From Mastigias papua (Eukaryota > Cnidaria > Scyphozoa > Rhizostomeae > Mastigiidae), in contig OZ025282.1 of the NCBI GenBank assembly GCA_964019165.1, positions 14,082,229 through 14,146,228 on the forward strand: DNA of 64,000 bases. The letters run 5' to 3'. Below are positions 46,485 to 58,099 of the stretch, piece after piece. Position numbers and translations under genes: made by a program. Each line of letters opens with the position of its first letter. Position 1 is the first letter of the stretch. Under the pieces are notes generated by a model. That model searched no databases. It was not told the DNA's origin and saw nothing but the letters and a program-made list of their open reading frames with translations.

Positions 46485-49400
46485 CTTTTTTTTTTTTTTT
46501 ATATCAATGTCAATCTAAAACTCAACAAAATACAATATTCTGTGCCGTCCATAGCGGAAAAGGACATGACGTCATCTGGTTCTGGCTATGAACGGCACTT
46601 ACAATTCCTTTAACAATAATCTAAGAATACAAAACAAAGAACAACAAAAACAATACAAAAACAAAGTTTAAGCACTCTGTGTACCATGGCACCATCCCAA
46701 TTTGACAGGCGCAAGCATGCGCCAGCCTGGGTGGTTGAAATTGATTGAAAAGAAATTTGCACCGGCAAAGCCTGTGCCGAGATGGTTGAGATCTGGCTGT
46801 TGATATGTGGTGCCATGATTGACAAAGAGCTTACTTACGCCTACAATAAATAAAACTATTTAAGGGGTCGCTGTTAGTGAGCTCTCCAAAGAACTCCCTA
46901 AAGGAAAAGCCCCATGAACCAAAGATGCCCCAGGCCACAGAGCAGCCACCCCACCACAAAGAACCCCAGACCAGACACCGCCCCAAAGAGCCAAATGAGC
47001 AGGGCCGAGGCCCAACTCAGCAAGCTACCCCGAGCAATACCCAGCCGGCAGCACCCCGGCAACGGAAGCGGCAGTCCAAGGCCAAGGACACCATCAGCCC
47101 ACAGAACCCCCTGGAGCTCTTTCTTTAAGCCTGTTCGTTGCCTTAATATATGCAATCGATGCCTCTAAAAGAATTCGATTATCAGTTTCGTTCAGTGTTG
47201 GACTGCCATAAAGAATCAAATTTAGTAAGGCTTGTGAATCAATGTTACTTAAATCCATTTCTGGAAGGTGTGACAGTCGTCCAAGGAGATCATTGCGCAT
47301 CGGTACAAACAAAGGGCAGTGCAGGAAGAAGTGCGCGTTGTCTTCAACTCCAGTATTGCAAGCACACATCGGACTCGGACACTGAAAATTATGTCGGAAC
47401 ATATGCTCGCTTAACGCACTAAATTCAAGTCTAAGCATTGTTAGTTGTTTTACACCAAGGGCATCGAATACTCCAAACAAGGAATTTTTCACCGGTCTTA
47501 TAATGGCAAGCAATTTACGTTTGAATTCAGCTATTGTTGCAGAATTTCTAACATTTCCATCAAGCTTATTCCATTCCTGAAGTACATTCGTGAAGTATGT
47601 GTTAGAGGATCGCTTTGTCTTACTGAAAGGTATGTCATAGTCACGATTTCCTCTTAGACCACAATGAAGTGTTCTTTCAGTTGGCAATTCTGCAAAAAGA
47701 TAAGGTGGATTGCCCGTTTTCCTTAGGTTGAAAAAGTGGCATAAGCGTCTGTACCATCTTCGATTGTAAAGGGTTTCCCAACCAAGTTCATTATAGAGCT
47801 TTTGTCTATTAGTTCCTCTCCAGACACCTGCAACAGCAAGCGCTGCCGAGTACTGAGTTTGTTCGATTCTTTGTGTGAAGTTTAGTATCATTTCAGGATC
47901 GTGTCTGTGAAAAATGATATCACCATAGTCCAGATGTGGGCGAACACATAGCTTGTAGACCTGATCAAGGACATCTCGAGATACATATTTAGATAGATAT
48001 TTCATCATTCCTATTCCTCGTCTAGCCTTCAAGATAGCCTGTCTAATATGACTTTTAAAGTCAAGCTTAGAGTCGAGGATTAGCCCAAGATGCTTGTGTT
48101 CGTCCTTCCTTGCAACTTCGTCCAACCCCAGATTCAAATATGGATGCTCTGTTGTAGTCCTTTTGACCGAACAGACCACCTCCTCTGTTTTATCACAATT
48201 AAACTGCATCTTCCATTGCCAAGCCCAAAGACGTACTCTTTCCAGATCTTGATTAAGAGTCTCTGTAGCTTCATCTTTGTCCTTAACCACCGAGAAAATA
48301 GACGTATCGTCTGCGAAAAGCTTAATGTCATTTTGCACACCGTCAACAAGGTCATTTATATACACAAGAAAAAACAGCGGACCAAGTACTGAACCCTGAG
48401 GTACACCCGATGTAACAGTCAACCAGCCAGAGTTCTTTCCATTTAAGACAACTCGCTGCTGTCGATTTATCAAAAAGCTACGAAGAAGTGTCAATAGCTT
48501 TCCGGATATTCCACTACATTCAAGTTTGTACAGTAGACCTTTATGCCAAACTCTGTCAAAGGCTTTTGATAGATCTAGGAACACAGCACGAGTTTCCAGG
48601 CTAGGAATGTTATCGAAGGAGCAGTAAATTTGTTGAGTAATTGAAAGTAACTGATTAATTGTTGAGTCCCCTGGCTGGAAACCCGACTGATGAGGAGTTA
48701 GGAGACCATTTTGTCGTAAATGGCTATAAACCGAGTCAAATATAATCTTTTCATACAGCTTTCCAAAAATCGGGAGTAATGAGATTGGCCGATAGTTGGT
48801 TTTGCACCGCCTGCTATCTTTCTTGTGTATAGGAATGACATTTGCCTTTTTCCATAGAGACGGATATATGCCTGTTTCTAAACAGTCCTCAAAAATAAGG
48901 CACAAGGGTTCAACTATTGAGAAATCGCAAATTTTGATCATAGCAATAGAGATTCCATCACAACCAAGGGCTTTTTTGCTATCTAGAGATCGAATAAGTT
49001 TAAGAACTTTTTCCCTATTGATGGCGAATCCTTCTAAAAGGGCTCCACTCTTTGGTGTAAAAGAAGGAAGGGTGCTGCTCGTTAATGTCCCTGAGCACAT
49101 TTGTACAAAGAATTCATTGAAGATAATCGCCTTGGCCTCTAAATTTGTCACAAACAATCCGTTTTCTAACAATGGTGGAATATTAATATTTTTCTTTTGA
49201 TCAATTAGTCTGTTCATGGTTGACCAGAATACTTTTGTACCCTTAGACGGATCCGATAGTTTTCGACCGAGGTTACGATAGTACATATCCTTTGCATTGA
49301 TGACCAATCTAGATGTTTCATTCCTAACAGTTTTAAAGATTTGCCAATCCTCCAGTCTCCTCCCACTATTCATAAACTTCCTGAAGACCCTGCGCTTGCG

Positions 49401-49729
49401 TTTTATTGCAGTCTTAACCTGTCTTGTTATCCAGGGCGGGTCCTTATCATTTAACCTTAGAATCTTGTTAGGGATATTCGCTTTTATAATACCGAAAAGT
49501 TTATTAGTAAAAAGTTCAGTCATTTGGTCAGCATTAAGGCCTTGGAATGTCGATGGCCAATCAGTTTGTTGGAGCGAACCTCTTATGGACTGGACGTCCG
49601 ATTTCGAGTAATCCCAAACTGTTCTCTTATAAGGAGGAGTGCAAGCGAGCGAGATGTTTAGTTCCCCAAATATAATTTGATGTTGGCAATGTTCATCAAG
49701 AGATGGGTGTACACCATATTCCATAAAAA
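46485..49729 (-). mobile_element. 5'-truncated LINE (CR1/L2-like), 3.2 kb, inserted in gypsy C
   Basis: The target duplication GATTTATCA occurs at 46476-46484 and 49730-49738. The left edge is a T run (46486-46500, poly-A tail in minus sense). The 3' UTR contains a hairpin (GTGCCGTCCATAGC at 46542 and GCTATGAACGGCAC at 46584) and a GC-rich island (about 46875-47125). The right edge truncates the element inside the endonuclease domain, so ORF1 and most of the nuclease are missing. Confidence 0.88.
47094..49724 (-). CDS. LINE reverse transcriptase, 876-codon open frame lacking its N-terminus
   Basis: Starts at the truncation within the endonuclease end (HPSLDEHCQHQIIFGELNIS, then PPYKRTVWDYSKSD). 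A linker (PPWITRQVKTAIKRKRR) and an RT with intact blocks follow: KALGCDGISIAMIKIC, NVIPIHKKDSRRCKTNYRPI, SLLPIFGKLYEKI, AVFLDLSKAFDRVWH, TSGVPQGSVLGPLFFLVYIN and the catalytic LFADDTSIF (about 48320-48294). The thumb has HLGLILDSKLDFKSHI and RPHLDYGDIIF, and the C-terminus has a zinc-binding CPSPMCACNTG...H..LHCPLF. No stop or shift exists over 2.6 kb, the most intact coding region here. The last nine residues (ERAPGGSVG) come from the adjoining GC-rich island. It would act by target-primed reverse transcription but cannot act alone without the nuclease. Confidence 0.9.
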   Translation of the reverse strand: MEYGVHPSLDEHCQHQIIFGELNISLACTPPYKRTVWDYSKSDVQSIRGSLQQTDWPSTFQGLNADQMTELFTNKLFGIIKANIPNKILRLNDKDPPWITRQVKTAIKRKRRVFRKFMNSGRRLEDWQIFKTVRNETSRLVINAKDMYYRNLGRKLSDPSKGTKVFWSTMNRLIDQKKNINIPPLLENGLFVTNLEAKAIIFNEFFVQMCSGTLTSSTLPSFTPKSGALLEGFAINREKVLKLIRSLDSKKALGCDGISIAMIKICDFSIVEPLCLIFEDCLETGIYPSLWKKANVIPIHKKDSRRCKTNYRPISLLPIFGKLYEKIIFDSVYSHLRQNGLLTPHQSGFQPGDSTINQLLSITQQIYCSFDNIPSLETRAVFLDLSKAFDRVWHKGLLYKLECSGISGKLLTLLRSFLINRQQRVVLNGKNSGWLTVTSGVPQGSVLGPLFFLVYINDLVDGVQNDIKLFADDTSIFSVVKDKDEATETLNQDLERVRLWAWQWKMQFNCDKTEEVVCSVKRTTTEHPYLNLGLDEVARKDEHKHLGLILDSKLDFKSHIRQAILKARRGIGMMKYLSKYVSRDVLDQVYKLCVRPHLDYGDIIFHRHDPEMILNFTQRIEQTQYSAALAVAGVWRGTNRQKLYNELGWETLYNRRWYRRLCHFFNLRKTGNPPYLFAELPTERTLHCGLRGNRDYDIPFSKTKRSSNTYFTNVLQEWNKLDGNVRNSATIAEFKRKLLAIIRPVKNSLFGVFDALGVKQLTMLRLEFSALSEHMFRHNFQCPSPMCACNTGVEDNAHFFLHCPLFVPMRNDLLGRLSHLPEMDLSNIDSQALLNLILYGSPTLNETDNRILLEASIAYIKATNRLKERAPGGSVG

Positions 49730-50765
49730 GATTTATCAGTTGGGGTTGCCAAGAGAATATGGAAGGAAAGGTGTGAACCTGGCATGTAACATCTGTTTGG
49801 TAGGACCTTTGGGTATAAAGAAAACATTATACAGAATATTGCAACGATCCTTTTGGCCTGGTGTTTAACGTAATGTGAATAAGTAATGTAAATCATATGC
49901 TGCTGCTAGAAGACATCTAATATAGGGTTCCAATGTAAAGATGCTGTCAATGCCAATCATTGAGGAAGCATTCAGTCCTATCGCAATGGATATGGCTAGG
50001 CCATTTGATAGAACAAACAATGGAGATAGATATATATTGGTAACTTGAGACTATGCCACAAAATCGATGCAGAAACAACAGGCAAAGCAGTGGTAGAAGT
50101 GTTCTCTAGGGTTGGTGAGGAGCTTACAGACCAAGGTAGCAATGTCTTGGTAGATCTGATGCAATGTGTATTCGAGCTGCTTAAGGTTTCACACATTAAA
50201 ACAAGCTTCTATCATCATCAGACCGACGATCTCATCGAGAGGTTTAACTGTACTTTTTAAAACATGTGCAACAAGTTTGCAAAATGACATCCAAAAGAAT
50301 GGGACAAATTAATACTATACCCTTTTCTTGCGTACAGAAAAATATCTCAAGAATCAACAGAACTTTTCCAGTTTGAGCTCTTGTTTGGCCGAAAAGTAAA
50401 GTGACTGTTGGATGTACTAAAAAAAGCTGCAAAGACCACGCACAAAATTGGAGAGGATGTACTGATATATGTTACCGAAATGAGAGAGAAGCTGGGTTCC
50501 GTGACAGAGCTAGTTCAAGAGAACCTTGCAGAAACCCATAAACGACAGGAGCTATGGTACGACTGGAAGGCAAGGGGAAGTTGGACAACGGGTTTTGGTA
50601 TTATTATCCTCAACCAACAAGAAAGAGAATCAAAAAGAAGGCTTGAAACCTGAATTCTGAGTTTGAGATGAATGACAACAATAAGAGACAGCGAAGTTTT
50701 CATATATACATGCTGAAACCATGGAACAAACCTAAAATCGTCAATATATGTCAATTTCGTTAGAC
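49730..50765 (+). pseudogene. Gypsy C integrase
   Basis: The frame starts directly at the target duplication: IYQLGLPREYGRKGVNLAC, GPLGIKKTLYRILQRSFWPG (zinc domain; its His positions are degraded). Next come IEEAFSPIAMDMARPFDRTN with NNGDRYILVT, then in other frames VVEVFSRVGEELTDQGSN (second Asp kept) and KTSFYHHQTDDLIERFN (Glu kept), FLAYRKISQEST, FELLFGRKVK and YVTEMREKLGSVTELVQEN. The C-terminal module ends KRQRSFHIYMLKPWNKPKIV (about 50690-50745). Several stops and shifts are present. All three catalytic acids (D, D, E) can be seen despite the frame damage. Confidence 0.75.
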
Positions 50766-51110
50766 AAAGAGTTTATAGGTAGGAATGAGGGCTTCAAAAG
50801 TGATGAAATTCAGTACCCTTTTGAGACGGAACCAGAAGAGATATATTCAGTGATATACCTAGAAGAAAAAGCCTTGTAGATCATAAAATAGATGTAGAGG
50901 ATGCTATGCCAGTCAGATGGATAGATTGTAGGATTACTTGGCCACAGAGATAGGTCAAAAAGAGAGAGTTGGCATTGACGGGACAACACTGTATCATTGA
51001 CAAGTCTATAAGCAAATGGGCCAAGCTAGTTATCATTGTCACCAAGAAAGATTTCCATGAATTTTGTAGACTGTAGAGAGTTAAACAAGTTGGCAAAAGT
51101 AGTCGCCCAG
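50766..51110 (+). pseudogene. Gypsy C reverse transcriptase start, downstream of integrase
   Basis: After a short linker (DEIQYPFETEPEEIYSV) the sequence reads HKIDVEDAMPVRWIDCRITW, then CIIDKSISKWAKLVIIVTKK, and one frame over MNFVDCRELNKLAKVVAQS. This is the start of a gypsy RT (ISPWASPIVIVPKKDGS...FCVDYRxLNKLT). It lies after the integrase, on the same strand, with integrase-type C-terminal sequence between. RT homology ends at about 51110, so only the first RT blocks survive. Confidence 0.65.
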
Positions 51111-51485
51111 TCATGTCCGGGTTCAGTTAAAGTCAACTGCACTTTTAAGGATCTTACTACATTGGTGCATTTATTATTCAATATAAGATCAAGTCTATTT
51201 GTATCTTTTTTCCGAGGCGATTGAAAGAAAGTAATTCAGTGAGATATATGTTTTTCTGGAATTCAAGCATCTAGGTCGGAATTGCCCTTCACAGCATACA
51301 TTTCTAAAGAGAATTACAAACTACTTCTCAACTACCCAACAGTAATAAAAAGATTATGGTGGTAGATGCAAAACTAAATAGAATATAAAGTCTATAAAAC
51401 TACAAGAGTATTAGGTGCTGTTTGGATTACTTACAAATTTGGGTCTTTAGCTAAAGATGATTTACAGAATATCCTGAAGCGTTTC
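51111..51485. other. No gene recognised
   Basis: Possibly decayed gypsy C RT sequence. No conserved RT block can be read. Confidence 0.3.
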
Positions 51486-52700
51486 GTTGTATTGTAATCT
51501 TCTTGGCTCATTAGTCATATGAACATATTGAGGTCGTTCAGAGAGGCAATTGCTGGGAATTTTTTATAGATTTCTACTTGAAATATTTGATGTTCCTCCT
51601 TAAATAGGGAGCAAACTAGAAGACAGTGGATTTCAACTTTGACTGTAAAAATAAGCAGGGTTTTGCAGCATGTACAAGGTCTTTGGTCTTTTGGGGTTTG
51701 TGCTTACTAAATAGTCCAGATTAATTTTGAAGGTTATTAGCACGGACCCTAAATTTTGCTAATGTGCATCCAACAGTGAAATTTGTTATGTAGCCAAGGT
51801 AAGACTGATGTTTGTAAATTGTTTTAAATGAGGCAAATAAATGTGGCTTTCTCTTCGGTTATATGATAATTTAACATATGTAATACTTCTGACTCATAGT
51901 GCCTAATGAACATAGTTTTAATTACTAAACGAGTTGCTGTATTTCATAGAGTACTTCAAGGTCACGGGCATGAGATTACCATTTATAATGGCCATAGTAT
52001 GCATCCTTTGAAAGCATAGTGTAAGCTGTGCTAGCGTAATGTTTTGGATCTGAAGAGGATAAACGAGCTAACAAATTATGAATATTTATTTTTCATTGGT
52101 GTAGGAGACTTACTCTTCCTAGTTCAGCATATACGTCATCAGTAGTTGTACTTGATTGAACACCCAAAGCATACTTACATGATTTAAGGAGAAGTGTTTC
52201 TAATATAGAACGTTCTTCAGTACCCCATAGTTCTGATGAATAACTTAAAATGTGAGCAATTGTATTGTGACATAACTAAAAAAAAGACTTGAATGGAATT
52301 TCCCCAATCTTTGCTTTTGGAACTAAGGGAAAAATAGGCTTTATGAGATTTCTTTTTATTGTGTAATGTGTATTGAAAAGACCCATTTGAATTTATCGCT
52401 AGACCTAAATATTTACAAGAGTAACACTTTCTACCTTCTTTATGAACTATATTTCAAGTTTAATTTTTTTTAGAATTAGCACGAGATCTCTGCTTGTGAA
52501 TCAATATCACTTTAGTTTGGATCTATGATCATTTCAATGTTAAGAGAATTTGAAAATATACATAATGTATCCAGTTAACAACAATATGATAATAACAACT
52601 GATTGATTTACAGTTGGCATTAAAATGTAGGTAAAGTGAATCTAAGAAGTGATCTTAAAACATTTGTCAAATGGCTCCCTTTCCTTCAACTCGTTAAAGC
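51486..52700 (-). pseudogene. LINE reverse transcriptase C-terminal region relic
   Basis: The minus strand gives KAKIGEIPFKSFF, then HNTIAHILSYSSELWGTEER and SILETLLLKSCKYALGVQSS (about 52270-52140), VYAELGRVSLLHQ, LARLSSSDPKHYASTAYTML, HARDLEVLYEIQQLV, and KTIYKHQSYLGYITNFTVGC with TLAKFRVRANNLQ (about 51830-51740), down to RPQYVHMTNEP at about 51490. This block, with Y-(T)-SE-WG and the TNF-V-C-LAKFR motif, is the post-RT region of a LINE type widespread in invertebrates. Stops are frequent. The RT catalytic part is not recognisable to the right. Confidence 0.6.
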
Positions 52701-53002
52701 CTACTCCGGGAGCTCTACCTTACCTCTTAGTTCTCTTTTCACATTGTAGTTGATTGCATTGTCTTTGCCAGCTTATATACATTTTTATAATTGTAACTAC
52801 TGGAAATCTGCCCTCTCTCAACCAAAAATAGTTGGAAGGAATATCCATTTAGATTATAAGACATATCCTTTACAGGGGTACCAATAAACATTTTGTATGA
52901 AGGCCTAGACTACAGTAAGAATTTTGATTAGATTGATTTTCGATTAGATGTTGTCCTATGTCCGAATCATTTTATTGTAAGCTTTTCATTTCAACATTTA
53001 TA
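52701..53002. other. No gene recognised
   Basis: Short spacer ending just before Penelope copy 3. Confidence 0.3.
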
Positions 53003-54300
53003 GGCCATAAAATCCTTACGTCCCAATGAACAGATCCTAATCACAGAGCCTGATAAATTATTTGGAGTTGTTATTTTAAATAGATGTGATTACATTCAAG
53101 AGATGTACAATATTCTCAACGGTAAGACAAAGTTTGTAAATATGGGCAGTGTCAATTTGCACGAGAATACGGCCAAGAACGAGCAAAAGTTACAAAAACG
53201 TTTCTTACACTTAGTAAACCAAGACATACTGGCTCTTGGCGTTTATGATAGGATTCGTCCCACAAGCTCACAGCGTCCCCGTATGTATGGCGTGCCTAAA
53301 ACACATAAAGATGATACTGCAGTTCGGCCCATTTTATCAATGGTTGGCTCCTCTCAACCTGAACTTGCCAAGTGGTTAGCAGACATATTGGCACCGGTCC
53401 TAAAATCTGCTGTGAGCCTTAAATAAACTCTTTTCACATTAGCAGTCTTAAATGCTCTCTTTTCACAGTAGCACTAGATTTTTTTCCAGCGTTTACAAGA
53501 AACCAAAGTTTACAGGGCAATACATTTGTTGGAATTCTTTCACCCTAAAAACAAGACAAATTAACCATATTAAATCCATAGTTGACAGAGCACGTATGAA
53601 TTGTTCCAAAAATAAATTAAGCTTAGAGCTTGACAGAGTAAAACAACTGCTCATTGCCGATATCAGGTGATGTCCTTCTGTCTTGCATTAAGCAACAGCT
53701 TGCCAATTTTGGAGCGGACAAACCTTGTGGTAATGAGAAGTGCCGGGTTTACCTAAAATTGCCTGGATTTATAATGTTACCTTGAAATTTGAAAACCAAA
53801 TTAACAAAGCCATTACATCTTCTTTTTATACTGTGAAGCCTTGTGTGGTCTAAAATTCAAAGGTAATGTTACCATCTGCTATAAAGAAAAGCGTTCCTAC
53901 CACTCAAGATAGTTGTGTAGTTTACGAATTTTCGTTCCGGGGTAAAGCTTGGTCCGTACGGCGTACCACGTAGAGGCTAGCCGACAGAATAAAACAACAT
54001 GTACCCCTGAGCAGCAGGACGAATAACACTATAATGAAAGAACAGTCACCTCGTATGTGTAAGAAATCTAATTCTAAAATGAACAGTGATTCGGATATAG
54101 GAAAATACCTAATCAAAATTGCAGAATGTGCCAGAACATATTCAGATTATAATTTGCTGATAATGGGGACAGCAGAACCATACTTTCATTTAAGTGTTTT
54201 AGAATCAGTTTACATAAGGACTCAAAATCGAGTCTTGTGTAAACAAACAGAATTCAGTGTACATAGACAGTCGATGCACAACAGATATGCAAATGCATAA
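53003..54300 (+). pseudogene. Penelope-like element copy 3: RT and GIY-YIG, decayed
   Basis: The RT begins with KSLRPNEQILITEPDKLFGV and VILNRCDYIQEM, then NEQKLQKRFLHLVNQDILAL and RPRMYGVPKTHKDDTAVRPI with LSMVGSSQPELAKWLADIL (to about 53410). The catalytic YxDD region is missing: the frame jumps at about 53430-53470 to FFSSVYKKPKFTGQYICWNS, then LELDRVKQLLI. The nuclease is present in pieces, with VVYEFSFRGKAWSVRRTT (YIG destroyed) and RLADRIKQHVP, then SFHLSVLESVYIRTQNR at about 54190-54240. Its sequence is close to copy 2 at 38987-39690. No (TA)n tract or hammerhead adjoins this copy. Confidence 0.8.
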
Positions 54301-57060
54301 ACTTATCAGAAGCAACAAAGATCTTCCGAATTTACACTAATTTTCTACTTTATAGCTATCCACATTATAATTGTGATATATATTGGGACGTGACGCACCG
54401 ATTCCACTTCTCAATGCATCCTACTCTTCCACAAAGAGAACTATATCTGTAATGCCAAATGCCAAAGATATGTAGTAGATCAGGATACAGGTGGTACAAA
54501 CAAGCATAGTTAATGTAATATTGAAATTGATGCTATGTCATTAATTCACCAACCAATAATTAGCATTCAATCGAAAGATAAGAGAAAAAGCAATAATGGA
54601 ACCTGAATTAGTCAAGAAAAACTGTTAGAAGATAATTGACAAATCTCTGGAATCTGAAAAAGTGGAATAAATTAGCTAACCAAATAGAAACTGAGCTAGT
54701 TTTAAGTACTAACATCATACTTAAAAGTGACTTTTATACATTTGTCAAACTATCGGTTATTTCCTTTCTTTCATTGCTATAAAATTATGCATTACCATAC
54801 ACTAGAGAAAGTTACTGAAAAGTCTACTAAGTATAGCAAAGGTCTACTGCGAATTTCCCACTACGTGCTGATTACAATGTCCTATGAGTTTAAGTCCTCA
54901 AAATTGAGTTTCCTTACAGGACCCATTGCTTAGTGTCGATACTGTTTATCAAAGTTTAATTGGATGAAATTTCTTGTAGAATGACATCCTAATATCTTTT
55001 GAGATCAATTGTATAAGAGAAAGACTAAGCAACAATAATTATTTTGATTTTAGAACAATCGCAGCAAAAGTATATTGGTAAGTACGATTTGTTTCATTAT
55101 CTTAACTGAATTAGATTTGAAAATATGAGACATAACTAAAAGAATAGAATGCCTTGTTCAGTCTTCATTTGTCAGATCATTTGCAAGCAGCAACTTGAGC
55201 AGCACCGATTTATTAAATGATGGACTGAAAACATACAGATTTGATTGCACTCCTGTGCATTGATGATTCTCCGCTCCCTTTTTTGTTGATTGTGCTATGT
55301 GTTCTATGCTTTTGCTAAAATAATTGTAGTTGGTATGTTTCTGTGAAACAATTATACCTCTTAAGGGTACTCAAGCCATAAATCTTTTGGGTTTGGCTGC
55401 AGTGTCTCTTTCCGATTCACAGAAAGCGCTGGGAATTTAAACCTAGTGTAATTTTTAGACAGACATCTGACGTTAGAGTCATCAAGATAGCCCTAAGTTT
55501 GGTATAACCCGCAAACTTTCATGCCAGTTTTGTGACAAAGTTGGAATGTTTGCATCTAATTTAGTCTTTTGCTGCTATTACCTGTTTTGTAATATTGGAC
55601 AGTGTCTACTACTCTTTGTGTCTAGAAAGTAACTTGAATAGTACCGTGTTTACCCTGGGATCATCAGTCAAGGTGCCCATATGAAAGGAAACCATGACAC
55701 TATTAATGAGCCATTTTAGGTTAACCCTCAGTCATCCTCTACGGTTATAGTGACTTCTGTACTGATCTAGTTCGTCAAGTCATTACCATAGCTACTAGGG
55801 GTATCGGGTTGGAAATAAAAGCTACATTGCGTTGAAGTCAAATAACCGTCGGGTAGATACAACACGATACAGTAATAAAAAATAATTCCTTTCAGGAGCT
55901 CCATAAAATGTTCACATGATAATTAAATAACCCATTGTAATTATCTAAAAATAATTATAAGGTAGTTTTAATGCACTTGTATTAGTGTTTTGATCCACTG
56001 AATGTTACAACTTCATTATCTTTCAAAGCAAATTGTAGTGTAATATGCTATCTTTTCGTCAACTATATGGACAATTTTGCTTCACAAAGTAAGGGACCGG
56101 TATCAATTCTCCCTTTTTGCGTCGAATAGCTTTGGAGCCTGTACATGTTGAGTTTTCGTGGTTTTAAAATCTTTATCATCTTCAATCAAACTTCGAGCCT
56201 CTTCTTTCCATAATATGTTTGCATCATTCAATTAATCTAACGGAAAATCTTCCACACTCCTTTCTTTGGAGATGTCGAGACAAAGTAACTTAACGAATAT
56301 TAGGAGTAATACGGTAATGTCACAAGAAGTATAGTTCTCGTAATGTGCTATTGTGTTTTATTCGCACAGATTTAAACTCGTAGAAGTTCGAATCAGGTAA
56401 TCTGCTTTCTTTAATAGCATCTCAAATGTTAGCTGATTCAAACAGGCTTCGAAATCTAGAACTTAGTTACCTTGAATAGCTCGCTATTTCAAACAGATTC
56501 CAATCTCCCTTCATTTTTCCATAGGCCCAATCATAGAAACATGACATGTCACCTCAAATTCGGTTTCCTTGGACTATTTGCTATCTTGAATGAGAATTTG
56601 TTCCCTTGAGAAATGAACCGGTTATCTCAAACAAAAAGTCACAACAAGCTTCATTGCTCAATCATTATAACAATGATAATTTATATCTTGAAATTTAGGA
56701 GAAACTAGTTTTTCCGTCAATAGTAATGGCATTGCATTACTCTGCTATCTCCAAAGATTACACGATTTTCTTTCACCATATGATGATTCCACAAAATAAT
56801 AGGACAAGAAACTGTTGCATAAATCGAAAAAGTAGCAAAATTCAAAGTTATAGGTCGGTATTCCAAGCCATTGCAAGGAAAGTGCAATTTAAAATTTTAC
56901 TTAAATTCGCTCAAGCTCTCAGAATGGTGGCCATTTTGAGTGCTTCAGCTGTATAACAAATATCATAACTTCTGGATGTATTATCAATTCTATTACCATT
57001 TTTCATCCAATCTTGTCTCAAACTGCTGAATCTGGACATTTAAAGAAAATTTGGGTACTT
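54301..57060. other. Long stretch without a recognised gene
   Basis: AT-rich, with short unassigned frames (for example 54727-54933 and 56726-56956). No transposase, RT, tRNA or repeat structure was recognised. Confidence 0.35.
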
Positions 57061-57560
57061 ACCTTACAAAAATGCGAACTTGTGCAAATATGAGAACATG
57101 CTAGTCTTGTCGAAACCCTTTTGACTGTCTTCTCCAAATTGTCGCTAAAATTGCAAATTTTATCCAGCGTCACACCAAATTATATATAGCTTTCAGAGTG
57201 AGTGATGCGATGTTCTTTCATCTTCACATGTAGTGGCATAGATTCTTATGCTTTCTGGCCTGTTAAAATAGGGCAGAGTTCTTCAATAGTGTTTTCAAAT
57301 TATCGAATAATTTCTGGTATGTCATTGAGCAACTAGGCTAATATTGGTCTTTGTTTGCATCATCAGTGTATAAGATGATTTCATAATGATCTAATTGAAG
57401 GTCAACATCGCTTATTAGGAAGGTGAACAAGAACGATCCTAATTTAGAACCTTGAGGAAATCCACAGGACACAGATTGCGTTATAGACTTGACATCATAC
57501 AATTGAACAATTTGCCTTTGTCCAAGAAGCATTTTTCGAGCCAGTCCCAATCTTCAAAAC
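57061..57560 (-). pseudogene. LINE reverse transcriptase fragment
   Basis: The 70-codon minus-strand frame contains SCGFPQGSKLGSFLFTFLIS and, after a few residues, IILYTDDANK. These correspond to the GVPQGS..GPLLF..YINDL and YADD blocks of LINE RTs (A to T in YADD). Further left, in other frames, a decayed thumb may follow. Family not determined. Confidence 0.55.
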
Positions 57561-57829
57561 TTATCCGAAAAAGGGGTAGTTTTGGTCATACCCTGGAATG
57601 ATCCACAGCTATATGTACATGAGTGTGGATATAAGTTGTTTTTTTTCCCAAATATTTCATGTAGCAGACCTATTGCCTTTTTGTAATTTCATTGGTACTT
57701 GTTAGTACGGCCACGACGTCTTTTGTTGACCCTTACAGTAATGAGAATAAGTAATGGAATTTCACAAATTAATAAAATCTCCATCTGAATTTATTTGCAG
57801 ATTCCAAAATCCCCAAAAGCTGAAAAATA

Positions 57830-57991
57830 CGTTACCTGTGCTAGATAATGGGGCTGCTTAACTTTCACCCTTTTCCTGTAGAGCCCCGTAGTACAGGTAT
57901 CCGGGCATTTTTTGCAGAATTTTTTCTCGCAACTTTCTTCGATTTGCACAATGCACTGCCGAAGATCACGTGCTCCATCACAGAGGTCCAT
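57830..57991 (-). CDS. Candidate Cys-rich exon, unknown
   Basis: From an ATG at 57991 the frame reads MDLCDGARDLRQCIVQIEES, then CEKKFCKKCPDTC, with closely spaced cysteines. It meets CAG|GTAACG (possible donor) at about 57830. No domain is recognised. The surrounding DNA is GC-richer than its neighbours. Weak evidence. Confidence 0.2.
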
Positions 57992-58099
57992 GACGTCACC
58001 GTATCGTGATCCTATGCGACCTTTTTTGATCGTTGCTCATCGAAAATGCAGACCATGCAACTTTCATGGGGGCACTGCGTTAGTCTTTCCAAGGCTGAT

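Noticed and set aside
46877..47168. Pro-rich plus-strand frames in the GC-rich island
   Set aside because: Low-complexity translation of a GC-rich stretch with no domain. The island itself is reported as a finding.
54301..54500. Hammerhead motif after Penelope copy 3
   Set aside because: No CTGATGA/GAAA core could be found in the equivalent position.
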